DNA of 10,983 bases from an uncultured Bacilli bacterium (GTDB taxonomy: Bacteria > Bacillota_I > Bacilli_A > RF39 > UBA660). Positions within the stretch are counted from its first letter, which is position 1; each line of letters opens with the position of its first letter. Below the pieces are notes generated by a model that saw only the letters and a program-made list of their open reading frames with translations, did not search any database and was not told where the DNA came from. The DNA lies in NCBI GenBank assembly GCA_934153655.1, contig CAKPFH010000042.1, forward strand, positions 1 through 10,983, read 5' to 3'. Position numbers and translations under genes: made by a program. Of the stretch, positions 1 through 6,105 are shown one piece after another.

Positions 1-8
1 AGTTTTAA

Positions 9-632
9 TTATCTTTTATAATCTGTAATATCTCCGTATTTATATACAATTTCATTAATTATTTCTTGTCGTGGTTTAACTTTATTTAATATTTGTTGTA
101 GTTCATTGTTTGTAATACCTATTAATTCAATAAATTGTAATTTGCCATTTACCGTATTAATAGTTTTAAATAAATTATCTTCAATAGTTACAAAGGCAAC
201 AATAGATGATTTATGCTCTATATCCATACCATCAGTTTGACCTGTATAAATATATTCATATGTTTTAATTATATTTTTAGTTTCAAAAACATATCGTGCA
301 ATATCTTGTAATATAATACATACATTTTTTAATTCTTTCTCATCAATATCATCATATTTCTTTAATTTAAAAGTTAATTCAAATCCAAATCCACTAACAT
401 CTTTATTATCACTTTTCTTCTCATATAATTCAGAAAAACCATATGTTACAAAGTGATAATAACTGCCAGCATCATAAATACTAATTCCATCTATTGGATC
501 TTTTCCTCCTAAATAATATTTAACAATAGTTCCATAATGCAATGGTTCTTGATTAGGATAAATAGAATTACATACCTTATCTATATCATCCCAACCTATC
601 CATTCATTGTTTACGTTATTTTCTTCCTTCAT
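9..632 (-). CDS. SUFU-domain protein, candidate T7SS immunity protein (207 aa)
   Basis: The protein reads as a suppressor-of-fused (SUFU) domain over nearly its whole length. Visible landmarks are G-W at residues 13-14, QEPLHYGT at 28-35, LGGKDPIDGISIY at 41-53, HFVTYGFSELY at 60-70, a GFGFELTFKL strand at 81-90, LQDIARYVFET at 109-119 and FIELIGIT at 167-174. There is no signal peptide or membrane segment, so it should be cytosolic. Bacterial SUFU proteins are known from comparative genomics as frequent immunity proteins in polymorphic toxin loci. Here it is the last gene of the effector operon, 15 nt after the DUF4176 gene, behind an AAAGG in the preceding intergenic gap. The position and family suggest it neutralises the upstream lipase or another effector. 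That pairing is inference, since it could also be an orphan immunity gene. The family call is confident; the function is less so. Confidence 0.82.
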   Translation of the reverse strand: MKEENNVNNEWIGWDDIDKVCNSIYPNQEPLHYGTIVKYYLGGKDPIDGISIYDAGSYYHFVTYGFSELYEKKSDNKDVSGFGFELTFKLKKYDDIDEKELKNVCIILQDIARYVFETKNIIKTYEYIYTGQTDGMDIEHKSSIVAFVTIEDNLFKTINTVNGKLQFIELIGITNNELQQILNKVKPRQEIINEIVYKYGDITDYKR

Positions 633-647
633 TTTTGCCTTTCAATA

Positions 648-923
648 TCAATCTTTTTTATCTTCAACTTTATTTTTTAAAATGTTTTTTAGAGTTTCAA
701 ATTCATCACTTGTTGATCCTAAAACTATAATTTCATTAATTTGTTCATGTTTAAATGCTAATAAATTTTTCATACTAATAATTCCTAAAGGATATATACA
801 AGCAACATAATCATTTTCTTTTATTTTATCTTCTTTTATATTTTGGCAATATCCTATTATCATTAACTTAACATTTCCATTTTTTAGTTTAACTATGCTT
901 CCAATTGGTAATAAATCAAACAT
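648..923 (-). CDS. DUF4176 family protein, T7SS-associated accessory (91 aa)
   Basis: This small soluble protein matches the DUF4176 pattern. It has an N-terminal LLPIGSIVKLK at residues 4-14, a KLMIIG strand at 19-24, DYVACIYPLG at 38-47, F-x-H-E-Q-I at 57-62 and an acidic DEFETL near 73-78, followed by a charged tail. DUF4176 proteins are repeatedly found inside type VII secretion effector loci of Bacillota, usually between the toxin gene and the immunity gene. Their biochemical role is not established; a cytosolic chaperone or adaptor function is a common guess. The gene starts 18 nt after the lipase stop codon, behind a strong GGGAGG, and ends 15 nt before the SUFU gene, so all three are translated from one message. 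The family recognition comes from motif memory, not an alignment. Confidence 0.8.
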   Translation of the reverse strand: MFDLLPIGSIVKLKNGNVKLMIIGYCQNIKEDKIKENDYVACIYPLGIISMKNLLAFKHEQINEIIVLGSTSDEFETLKNILKNKVEDKKD

Positions 924-941
924 AAATATTTCCTCCCTAAA

Positions 942-2681
942 TTATTGTCTTAGTCTTTCTTCTAATATTCTATATTCTTCACTTTCTTTTAATTCTTTAT
1001 ATTCATCTTGTACCTCGCCAATATTGTACGTTAAATCTTTTATTTCATCATAAATATTTGAACTAAATATTAAGCTAGATGTCTCTTCAAATGAAGGATA
1101 CTCAACATCAACACCATTTATTGTAGATAAAGTTTTACCTGTTGAATCAAAAGATGTTGTTTTACTAACTTCAACTGAATATGGCATATGAACTCCTGAA
1201 AAAAGGATTTCAACATATTCAAATTTTTCTATAAAACTTAAATCCAAATCAACATCGATAACATCTCCTACTATATTTAAAATTGGCTCAGCTTTATCAC
1301 TACATTGGGCTAATAATGATATATATTCCTGAGAATTAACATCATACTTTTTCATTTCCTCTGCTATTTCAGAAATTCCTTTAAGATAAAGTCCAACTTG
1401 AGGAGCAGGATAATATTTAAAATAAAATCTTTCAGATAAATCATCACAAGAATTTATCAAATTGTCACAATAAATATTTTTTAAATTTGTACTTATTCGA
1501 TTTAATAAATTATTATCCGATATTGCTAATTCTTTTCCTTTTGATATTACATCTTGATAATCTATATATACAGGAGTAGTATATTCTTTGTATATATCAT
1601 AATTTAATACGGTTGAAACAGCATCTCCTTCGGCTGCATATATTTTAATTTTTTCTTTATTAAAAGCATCAGTTAAATCATTTTTATTAACTTCTACATG
1701 AAATGGATTAAATAGCACTAAATTATTCAAATTATTATTTCCATATAATGAAAAATAAGAATATTCAGCAAGACTTCCCCCTAATGAAAAACCACCTATA
1801 TTAACTTTTGAATTATCATTTGATAAATATTTTTTCACTAATTCTAAGGCTTGTCTTTGCTGTGATTTATATATTTTTTCAGCATTAGCAACTTCTCCTA
1901 TTGATTTACCTAAATTTGAAAATGTATTTAGTATTGGATAAGCATCATATAAATAATCATCAAACTCATATAAATCTGTACATGAAAAATAAACTAATGT
2001 ATCATCATTTTGATCAGTAAAAATTATAGCATCAAAACTATCTTCACCATTAACTAGTTCATTTATTTTTATATTTGCAAAACCATTAAGTACCATTTTT
2101 CCTAAAAATAAATTAAGATATTTATTTCTATTATCTACATCATTTAAAGATATAATTTTATCTGTATCAAGTGAAAATGAAATATAATCATTTATAGTAT
2201 AATTATTATTAACATCATAAGTTTCTAAAAACAAATCTTCAATTGTTTTTCCCTTTAACATATTTTCATTATCTCTAAAAAACAATTCAAAAAAACTTAA
2301 ATTAGATAACATTATATTTTGATAATCTGTAAAATTTGCAAATATTCCAGATAAATTAATTTGAGAGTCTGCATTAGCAATTTCCATTAATTCTTTTAAT
2401 AATTCAAAAGAAATATTAAATTCATTATTTTCAGTTAATGGTGATACAAATGAATTATTATTAGCAATATTAAGTGTATTTTTAATTTTATCATTCAAAT
2501 CTTCAAGATTTTTTTGAATTTGTTTTGAACTTGAAACTAATTTTAAAATATCACTTTCACATTCTAAATTATCACAATTTTGTAATTCATTTAAAACTCT
2601 TTCCTTAGAATTAATAATATTTAAAGAATCATTAATGTTTTTCCAAACCTCTTTAAATAAATTTTCATCATATTGAAACAT
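942..2681 (-). CDS. Lipase-fold (Mbeg1/DUF2974- or TslA-like) putative T7SS effector (579 aa)
   Basis: The centre of the protein is an alpha/beta-hydrolase of the lipase-3/DUF2974 type. The nucleophile elbow is G297-F-S299-L-G301. The likely acid is D353 in an EGDAVS segment, which corresponds to the GDPV/GDxV turn of lipases, and the likely base is H498 in GVHMPYSV. An FSCTD segment at 232-236 matches the FRGTD-like strand that precedes the active site. Residues 1 to about 75 are charged and helical, and residues 540-579 form a charged helix, so the enzyme core is flanked by helical ends. There is no signal peptide or transmembrane segment, as expected for a T7SS substrate. Two small helical genes precede it and DUF4176 and SUFU genes follow, resembling the layout of the Staphylococcus aureus TslA lipase effector. 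Substrate (phospholipid or neutral lipid) is unknown. An AGGTGA lies upstream, in the 10-nt gap after the 122-aa gene. Being an effector is inference from context; the hydrolase fold is well supported. Confidence 0.78.
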   Translation of the reverse strand: MFQYDENLFKEVWKNINDSLNIINSKERVLNELQNCDNLECESDILKLVSSSKQIQKNLEDLNDKIKNTLNIANNNSFVSPLTENNEFNISFELLKELMEIANADSQINLSGIFANFTDYQNIMLSNLSFFELFFRDNENMLKGKTIEDLFLETYDVNNNYTINDYISFSLDTDKIISLNDVDNRNKYLNLFLGKMVLNGFANIKINELVNGEDSFDAIIFTDQNDDTLVYFSCTDLYEFDDYLYDAYPILNTFSNLGKSIGEVANAEKIYKSQQRQALELVKKYLSNDNSKVNIGGFSLGGSLAEYSYFSLYGNNNLNNLVLFNPFHVEVNKNDLTDAFNKEKIKIYAAEGDAVSTVLNYDIYKEYTTPVYIDYQDVISKGKELAISDNNLLNRISTNLKNIYCDNLINSCDDLSERFYFKYYPAPQVGLYLKGISEIAEEMKKYDVNSQEYISLLAQCSDKAEPILNIVGDVIDVDLDLSFIEKFEYVEILFSGVHMPYSVEVSKTTSFDSTGKTLSTINGVDVEYPSFEETSSLIFSSNIYDEIKDLTYNIGEVQDEYKELKESEEYRILEERLRQ

Positions 2682-2691
2682 TTGTCATCAC

Positions 2692-3060
2692 CTATACATC
2701 AGATAATATTAATCTATCTTTTTCTTGTTTTATTTTTTCTTTTATAATACTTATTTCACTTTCTAATTGATTAATTTGTTTGGTATTCTTTGAAATTAAT
2801 GTGTTAATTTCACTAATATTGTAATTTACAGAATTTAATGTTTCTTCCATTAATCCATTTCCAAAGGGATTACCTTTATCATTAAAACCACCATTTAAAC
2901 ATCCAGTAATAGCATTTTTAATTTTACCACTTATATTAGATAAATCACTATTTAAATCAGTTAAATAATTAACTATTTTTTTATATTTATCTATGTTTTG
3001 TTGTATTCTTTGCATTTTTGTTGATAATATGTTAATTTGATTTGAATCATTTATATTCAT
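2692..3060 (-). CDS. Small helical-hairpin protein, LXG/lipase-effector partner-like (122 aa)
   Basis: The sequence is almost entirely predicted helix: a first long amphipathic segment at about residues 8-53, a turn rich in Gly and Asn (GCLNGGF at 53-59, then KGNPFGNG at 62-69), and a second coiled-coil-like helix at about 70-118. This helix-turn-helix layout with a GG-F type turn resembles the DUF5082/YwqH-like and Lap/Tla families, small proteins that bind the helical targeting domain of T7SS effectors and are needed for export. I cannot assign a specific Pfam family with certainty. It starts behind AAAGGA, 17 nt after the WXG gene, and stops with TAG 10 nt before the lipase gene. Its place directly before the effector supports a targeting-partner role. 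It is soluble, with no signal peptide. Confidence 0.65.
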   Translation of the reverse strand: MNINDSNQINILSTKMQRIQQNIDKYKKIVNYLTDLNSDLSNISGKIKNAITGCLNGGFNDKGNPFGNGLMEETLNSVNYNISEINTLISKNTKQINQLESEISIIKEKIKQEKDRLILSDV

Positions 3061-3077
3061 TTTGTTTTCCTTTAATT

Positions 3078-3689
3078 TTAAAGTTGTTTTAAATTAGATA
3101 TTGCTATTCCTAAATTATCTCTTGCTTCACTTAATTTTTTTTGATAATTAAAAACGTTTGATTCAAATTCAGTAAAATCTGATACCATTTTTTCTCTATT
3201 TGTTCCTGATATCCAATTATTCATTAGTTCTTCTTTATATTGAGAAAATTTATTACAAAAAGTTGTAAATGATTCACACATATTACATAAATTTAAATGA
3301 TCTTTTGGAGCCATAATTGGATCAACATAATATTCAGTTGTGGCTTCCAATTTTTGAAATGTTAATGGTGCTTGTTGATTATAAGGTATTATTGATCCAA
3401 CATCTCCAAGACCACCATTTGAATTTCTAATTTGTTGAGCATTTACTATTGGCATACTAACATTATGTGCAACCATCATTATATTATTTATAATTGCATT
3501 TAAACTAGTGCATACATCCATTAAATTATTAATATGTCCTGATGCATCATTTCCTTTCCAATGTATTTGTAAATTATCAATTACATTTTTTAAATTTGTT
3601 TCCATGGTTACTCCATCATTTACTGCTAGTGTATTTAATTCACTTAAAGTAGTGTAAGCACCATCTAAATCATTTGCATGAAAATCCAT
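3078..3689 (-). CDS. Tandem WXG100-like protein, T7SS effector partner (203 aa)
   Basis: The protein looks like two ESAT-6/WXG100-type helical hairpins joined in one chain. In the first half, helices flank W44-K-G46 (a canonical WxG turn) within residues 1-85. A Gly/Pro/Gln-rich linker spans roughly 86-115. In the second half, two helices flank W159-I-S-G162 within residues 127-203. A standard WXG100 protein is about 100 aa, so this is double length. WXG100 proteins form helical-bundle dimers and are co-secreted with, or guide, T7SS substrates, so a covalent dimer is plausible. It is the first gene of the five-gene operon, preceded by AAGGAGG seven bases before the ATG and by a likely promoter. 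The family call on the first half is good; the second half has a relaxed W-x-x-G motif and is my reading. Confidence 0.72.
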   Translation of the reverse strand: MDFHANDLDGAYTTLSELNTLAVNDGVTMETNLKNVIDNLQIHWKGNDASGHINNLMDVCTSLNAIINNIMMVAHNVSMPIVNAQQIRNSNGGLGDVGSIIPYNQQAPLTFQKLEATTEYYVDPIMAPKDHLNLCNMCESFTTFCNKFSQYKEELMNNWISGTNREKMVSDFTEFESNVFNYQKKLSEARDNLGIAISNLKQL

Positions 3690-3745
3690 ATTTTTTCCTC
3701 CTTATTTTCATTTCTTATTATTTTGATTTTATTCTTTATATCTTT

Positions 3746-3774
3746 ATAATATCTTATATTAAAATAAAAGTAAA
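3746..3774 (-). promoter_or_regulatory. Putative sigma-A promoter of the T7SS effector operon
   Basis: On the minus strand a TTTACT -35 box (3769-3774) and a TATTAT -10 box (3746-3751) are separated by 17 bp. This would give a leader of about 50 nt before the first gene, with AAGGAGG at 3697-3703. The region is so AT-rich that chance matches are likely, so this is only a candidate. Confidence 0.4.
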
Positions 3775-3790
3775 TAATATGATTAAACTA

Positions 3791-3831
3791 TTTATTAAAT
3801 TAGACACAATGGACAACCTAAATTTAATAAA
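3791..3831. repeat. Imperfect inverted repeat upstream of the effector operon
   Basis: TTTATTAAATTAG (3791-3803) pairs with CTAAATTTAATAAA (3818-3831), with a single unpaired T, around a 14-base centre that is less AT-rich than the arms. It lies about 16 bp upstream of the candidate -35 box and beyond the clpB terminator. No T-run follows it on the minus strand, so it does not look like a terminator. A regulator-binding site is possible but unproven. Confidence 0.45.
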
Positions 3832-3848
3832 TTAAAAAAAGTGTATTA

Positions 3849-3882
3849 AAAAGACAATAAATAAAACTATTTACTGTCCTTT
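3849..3882 (-). terminator. Rho-independent terminator of clpB
   Basis: Directly after the clpB stop codon the transcript can form a 15-bp stem (arms 3868-3882 and 3849-3863, with two G-U pairs) closed by a four-base GTTT loop. It is followed by a U-rich run and a second run of U residues about 10 nt further on. It separates clpB from the effector operon. Confidence 0.8.
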
Positions 3883-3885
3883 AAT

Positions 3886-5976
3886 TTATTTAATTATAAT
3901 GTTACCATCTTGATAATCAAAGGTTACTTTATCACCATATTTAATAGAACCATCAATTATTTTTTCAGCAAGCATGGTTTCAATTGTTCTTGAAACAGTT
4001 CTTTTTAAAGGTCTTGCTCCATAGTTTACATCATAACCAATATCAATTAAATAATTTTTGCAAGCATCTGTTAAATTAAGTTTTATGTTTTTATCACTTA
4101 ATCTAGTTTCGATTTCTTTAATAATTTTATCTAATATTTCATGTATTACTTCTTTTGATAATGGTTTGAAAATTATTACTTCATCAATACGATTAATAAA
4201 TTCTGGTTTAAAGGTATCTTGTAATTCTTTCATGACAAGATCATTTTTTCCTTCAAGAGCGTATTCAGATCCTAAATTAGAAGTCATGATAATAATTGTA
4301 TTTTTAAAATCAACGGTTCTTCCGTTTGAATCAGTTACACGACCATCATCTAGAATTTGAAGTAATAAATTTAAAACTTCTGGATGAGCTTTTTCTATTT
4401 CATCAAATAAAACTATACTATATGGATTACGTCTTACAGCCTCAGTTAATTGTCCGCCTTCTTCGTATCCTACATATCCAGGAGGTGAACCTATTAAACG
4501 AGAAACACTGAATTTTTCCATGTATTCACTCATATCAATACGAACAATATGACTTTTATCATCAAACAATTCCATAGCAAGAGTTTTAGCAACCTCAGTT
4601 TTACCAACTCCAGTTGGACCAAGGAAGATAAATGAACCAATTGGTCTATTAGGATCTTTTATGCCACTTCTGCTTTTTAAAATACATTCACTTACAAGTT
4701 TTAAAGCCTCATCTTGTCCCATGACATTTTTTCTCATATTATCATATAAATGTAATAATTTTTCTTTTTCACTACTAACAAGTTTAGTAAGTGGAATATT
4801 AGTTAATTTAGAAATTACATAAGCAATATCTTCTTCATTAACTGTATCACTTAGTAAACGATTTTTTTCTAAGTTGTTTAATTCTTGAAGTTCTTTTTCA
4901 ATTCTTGGAATTTCTCCATGACGATATCTAGCTGCTGTTTCTAAATCATATCTATTTTCAGCAGTTTGTAAAGTAAACTTAGCATTTTCAAGTTCTTTTT
5001 TCTTGGCTTTAATTTTATCATTTATTGATTTTTCACGTTCCCAAGCAGTCTTTAATTCACTTTCTTTTTGATGAAGTTCTTTTAAACTAGATTCAATTTC
5101 AGCCATTCTGTTTAAAGATAATTCATCTTTTTCTTTTTTAATTGCTTGTTTTTCAATTTCAAGTGATAAGATATTTCTAGTTATTGTATCCAACTCTACT
5201 GGAACTGAGTCCATTTGAACACGAATAGTAGCACATGCTTCATCAATTAAATCAATGGCTTTATCAGGTAAATATCTGTCAGTTATATATCTATTTGATA
5301 AAGTAGCGGCTGCAATTATTGCCTTATCAGTAATTGATACACCATGATGAATTTCAAATCTTTCTTTCAAACCACGTAATATGGTAATAGTATCCATAAC
5401 AGTTGGTTCTGATACTTTAATCTTTTGAAAACGTCTTTCAAGAGCTCCATCTTTTTCAATATATTTACGATATTCATTTAAAGTAGTAGCTCCTATTACA
5501 TGAATCTCTCCACGTGCAAGCATTGGTTTTAAAATATTAGAAGTGTCCATTGCACCTTCAGCTGAATTTCCTACTATCATATGTATTTCATCAATAAACA
5601 TGATAATATTTCCTTCACTCTTTTTAATTTCATTTAAAACGTTTTTAAGTCTCTCTTCAAATTCACCACGATACTTAGCCCCGGCAACAAGAGATGCAAG
5701 ATCTAACTCCCAGATACGTTTATCTTTTAAACTATTTGGTACATCCCCAGCAATTATACGATTAGCAAGTCCTTCAACAATTGCTGTTTTACCAACACCG
5801 GGTTCACCTATTAAAACTGGATTATTTTTAGTCTTTCTTGATAAAATACGCGTAATACTACGAATTTCTTCATCACGACCTATTACTGGATCAATTTTAC
5901 CATTTTTAGCATCTTTGGTAATATCTCGTCCATACTTTTCAAGAACATTTACATTTTCTTCATTATTTTGATACAT
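3886..5976 (-). CDS. clpB: ClpB protein disaggregase lacking the N-terminal domain (696 aa)
   Basis: This is an Hsp100 AAA+ ATPase that, with DnaK, pulls apart aggregated proteins in the cytosol. AAA-1 has Walker A GEPGVGKT at 57-64, pore-loop Y102 in KYRGEF, Walker B FIDE at 127-130 and arginines 181-182 in ALERRF. A ClpB-type middle coiled coil spans about 260-375. AAA-2 has Walker A GPTGVGKT at 453-460, pore loop GYVGYEEGG at 500-508 and Walker B LFDE at 523-526. No LGF/IGF ClpP-binding loop is visible, which favours ClpB over ClpC. The usual N-terminal substrate domain of about 145 aa is absent, giving a form like mycoplasmal ClpB. I chose the start at 5976 because AAGGGG lies eight bases upstream. 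An in-frame ATG at 6021 coincides with the predicted transcription start, so it is unlikely to be used. A CIRCE element overlaps the promoter. Confidence 0.96.
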   Translation of the reverse strand: MYQNNEENVNVLEKYGRDITKDAKNGKIDPVIGRDEEIRSITRILSRKTKNNPVLIGEPGVGKTAIVEGLANRIIAGDVPNSLKDKRIWELDLASLVAGAKYRGEFEERLKNVLNEIKKSEGNIIMFIDEIHMIVGNSAEGAMDTSNILKPMLARGEIHVIGATTLNEYRKYIEKDGALERRFQKIKVSEPTVMDTITILRGLKERFEIHHGVSITDKAIIAAATLSNRYITDRYLPDKAIDLIDEACATIRVQMDSVPVELDTITRNILSLEIEKQAIKKEKDELSLNRMAEIESSLKELHQKESELKTAWEREKSINDKIKAKKKELENAKFTLQTAENRYDLETAARYRHGEIPRIEKELQELNNLEKNRLLSDTVNEEDIAYVISKLTNIPLTKLVSSEKEKLLHLYDNMRKNVMGQDEALKLVSECILKSRSGIKDPNRPIGSFIFLGPTGVGKTEVAKTLAMELFDDKSHIVRIDMSEYMEKFSVSRLIGSPPGYVGYEEGGQLTEAVRRNPYSIVLFDEIEKAHPEVLNLLLQILDDGRVTDSNGRTVDFKNTIIIMTSNLGSEYALEGKNDLVMKELQDTFKPEFINRIDEVIIFKPLSKEVIHEILDKIIKEIETRLSDKNIKLNLTDACKNYLIDIGYDVNYGARPLKRTVSRTIETMLAEKIIDGSIKYGDKVTFDYQDGNIIIK

Positions 5977-5984
5977 ATTATCAT

Positions 5985-5990
5985 CCCCTT
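5985..5990 (-). promoter_or_regulatory. Ribosome binding site deciding the clpB start
   Basis: AAGGGG sits eight bases before the ATG at 5974-5976. It lies inside the 15-codon extension that a longest-ORF call would add, and so argues for the downstream start. Confidence 0.8.
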
Positions 5991-6026
5991 TACTTATAAT
6001 ATGCCCATAAACATATTTCATTATTA

Positions 6027-6054
6027 ATTATACTCATTTTTTAGCACTTGTCAA
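6027..6054 (-). promoter_or_regulatory. Sigma-A promoter of clpB
   Basis: A perfect TTGACA -35 box (6049-6054) and a perfect TATAAT -10 box (6027-6032) are separated by 16 bp. Transcription should begin around 6020. The -35 box lies within the CIRCE operator, so HrcA binding should block RNA polymerase. Confidence 0.88.
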
Positions 6055-6067
6055 TAGAGAGTGCTAA
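6041..6067. promoter_or_regulatory. CIRCE operator (HrcA binding site)
   Basis: TTAGCACTT, a nine-base spacer, and GAGTGCTAA match the CIRCE consensus TTAGCACTC-N9-GAGTGCTAA, with one mismatch at the last base of the left arm. CIRCE is the operator of the heat-shock repressor HrcA, whose activity depends on GroEL. Its position over the clpB -35 box indicates heat induction of clpB. No CtsR-type GGTCAAA repeats are seen here. Confidence 0.93.
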
Positions 6068-6082
6068 TTTTTTTGAAATTTT

Positions 6083-6105
6083 AAAAGGACACTAGGTATC
6101 CTTTT
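6083..6105 (-). terminator. Rho-independent terminator of the phosphoketolase gene
   Basis: A 10-bp stem (arms 6096-6105 and 6083-6092, one G-U pair) with a three-base loop begins inside the stop codon of the phosphoketolase gene. It ends in CCTTTT followed by an A/T-rich stretch. The U-run is short, so strength is moderate. Confidence 0.65.

Noticed and set aside
607..810. Plus-strand ORF of 67 codons
   Set aside because: It lies antisense to the SUFU and DUF4176 genes, is low-complexity Phe/Leu/Ser-rich, has no ribosome site, and is a shadow of the AT-rich coding strand.
3849..3882. Single spacer or repeat unit of a CRISPR-like array
   Set aside because: It occurs once and folds as a terminator with a U-run. 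No repeated units of constant spacing occur anywhere in the window.
4058..4511. Two plus-strand ORFs antisense to the clpB AAA-2 region
   Set aside because: Both overlap conserved ClpB codons, have no ribosome sites and resemble no protein I know.
5543..5971. Plus-strand ORF of 142 codons inside clpB
   Set aside because: It is fully antisense to the conserved AAA-1 region of ClpB, and its composition mirrors the opposite strand. No ribosome site or family resemblance.
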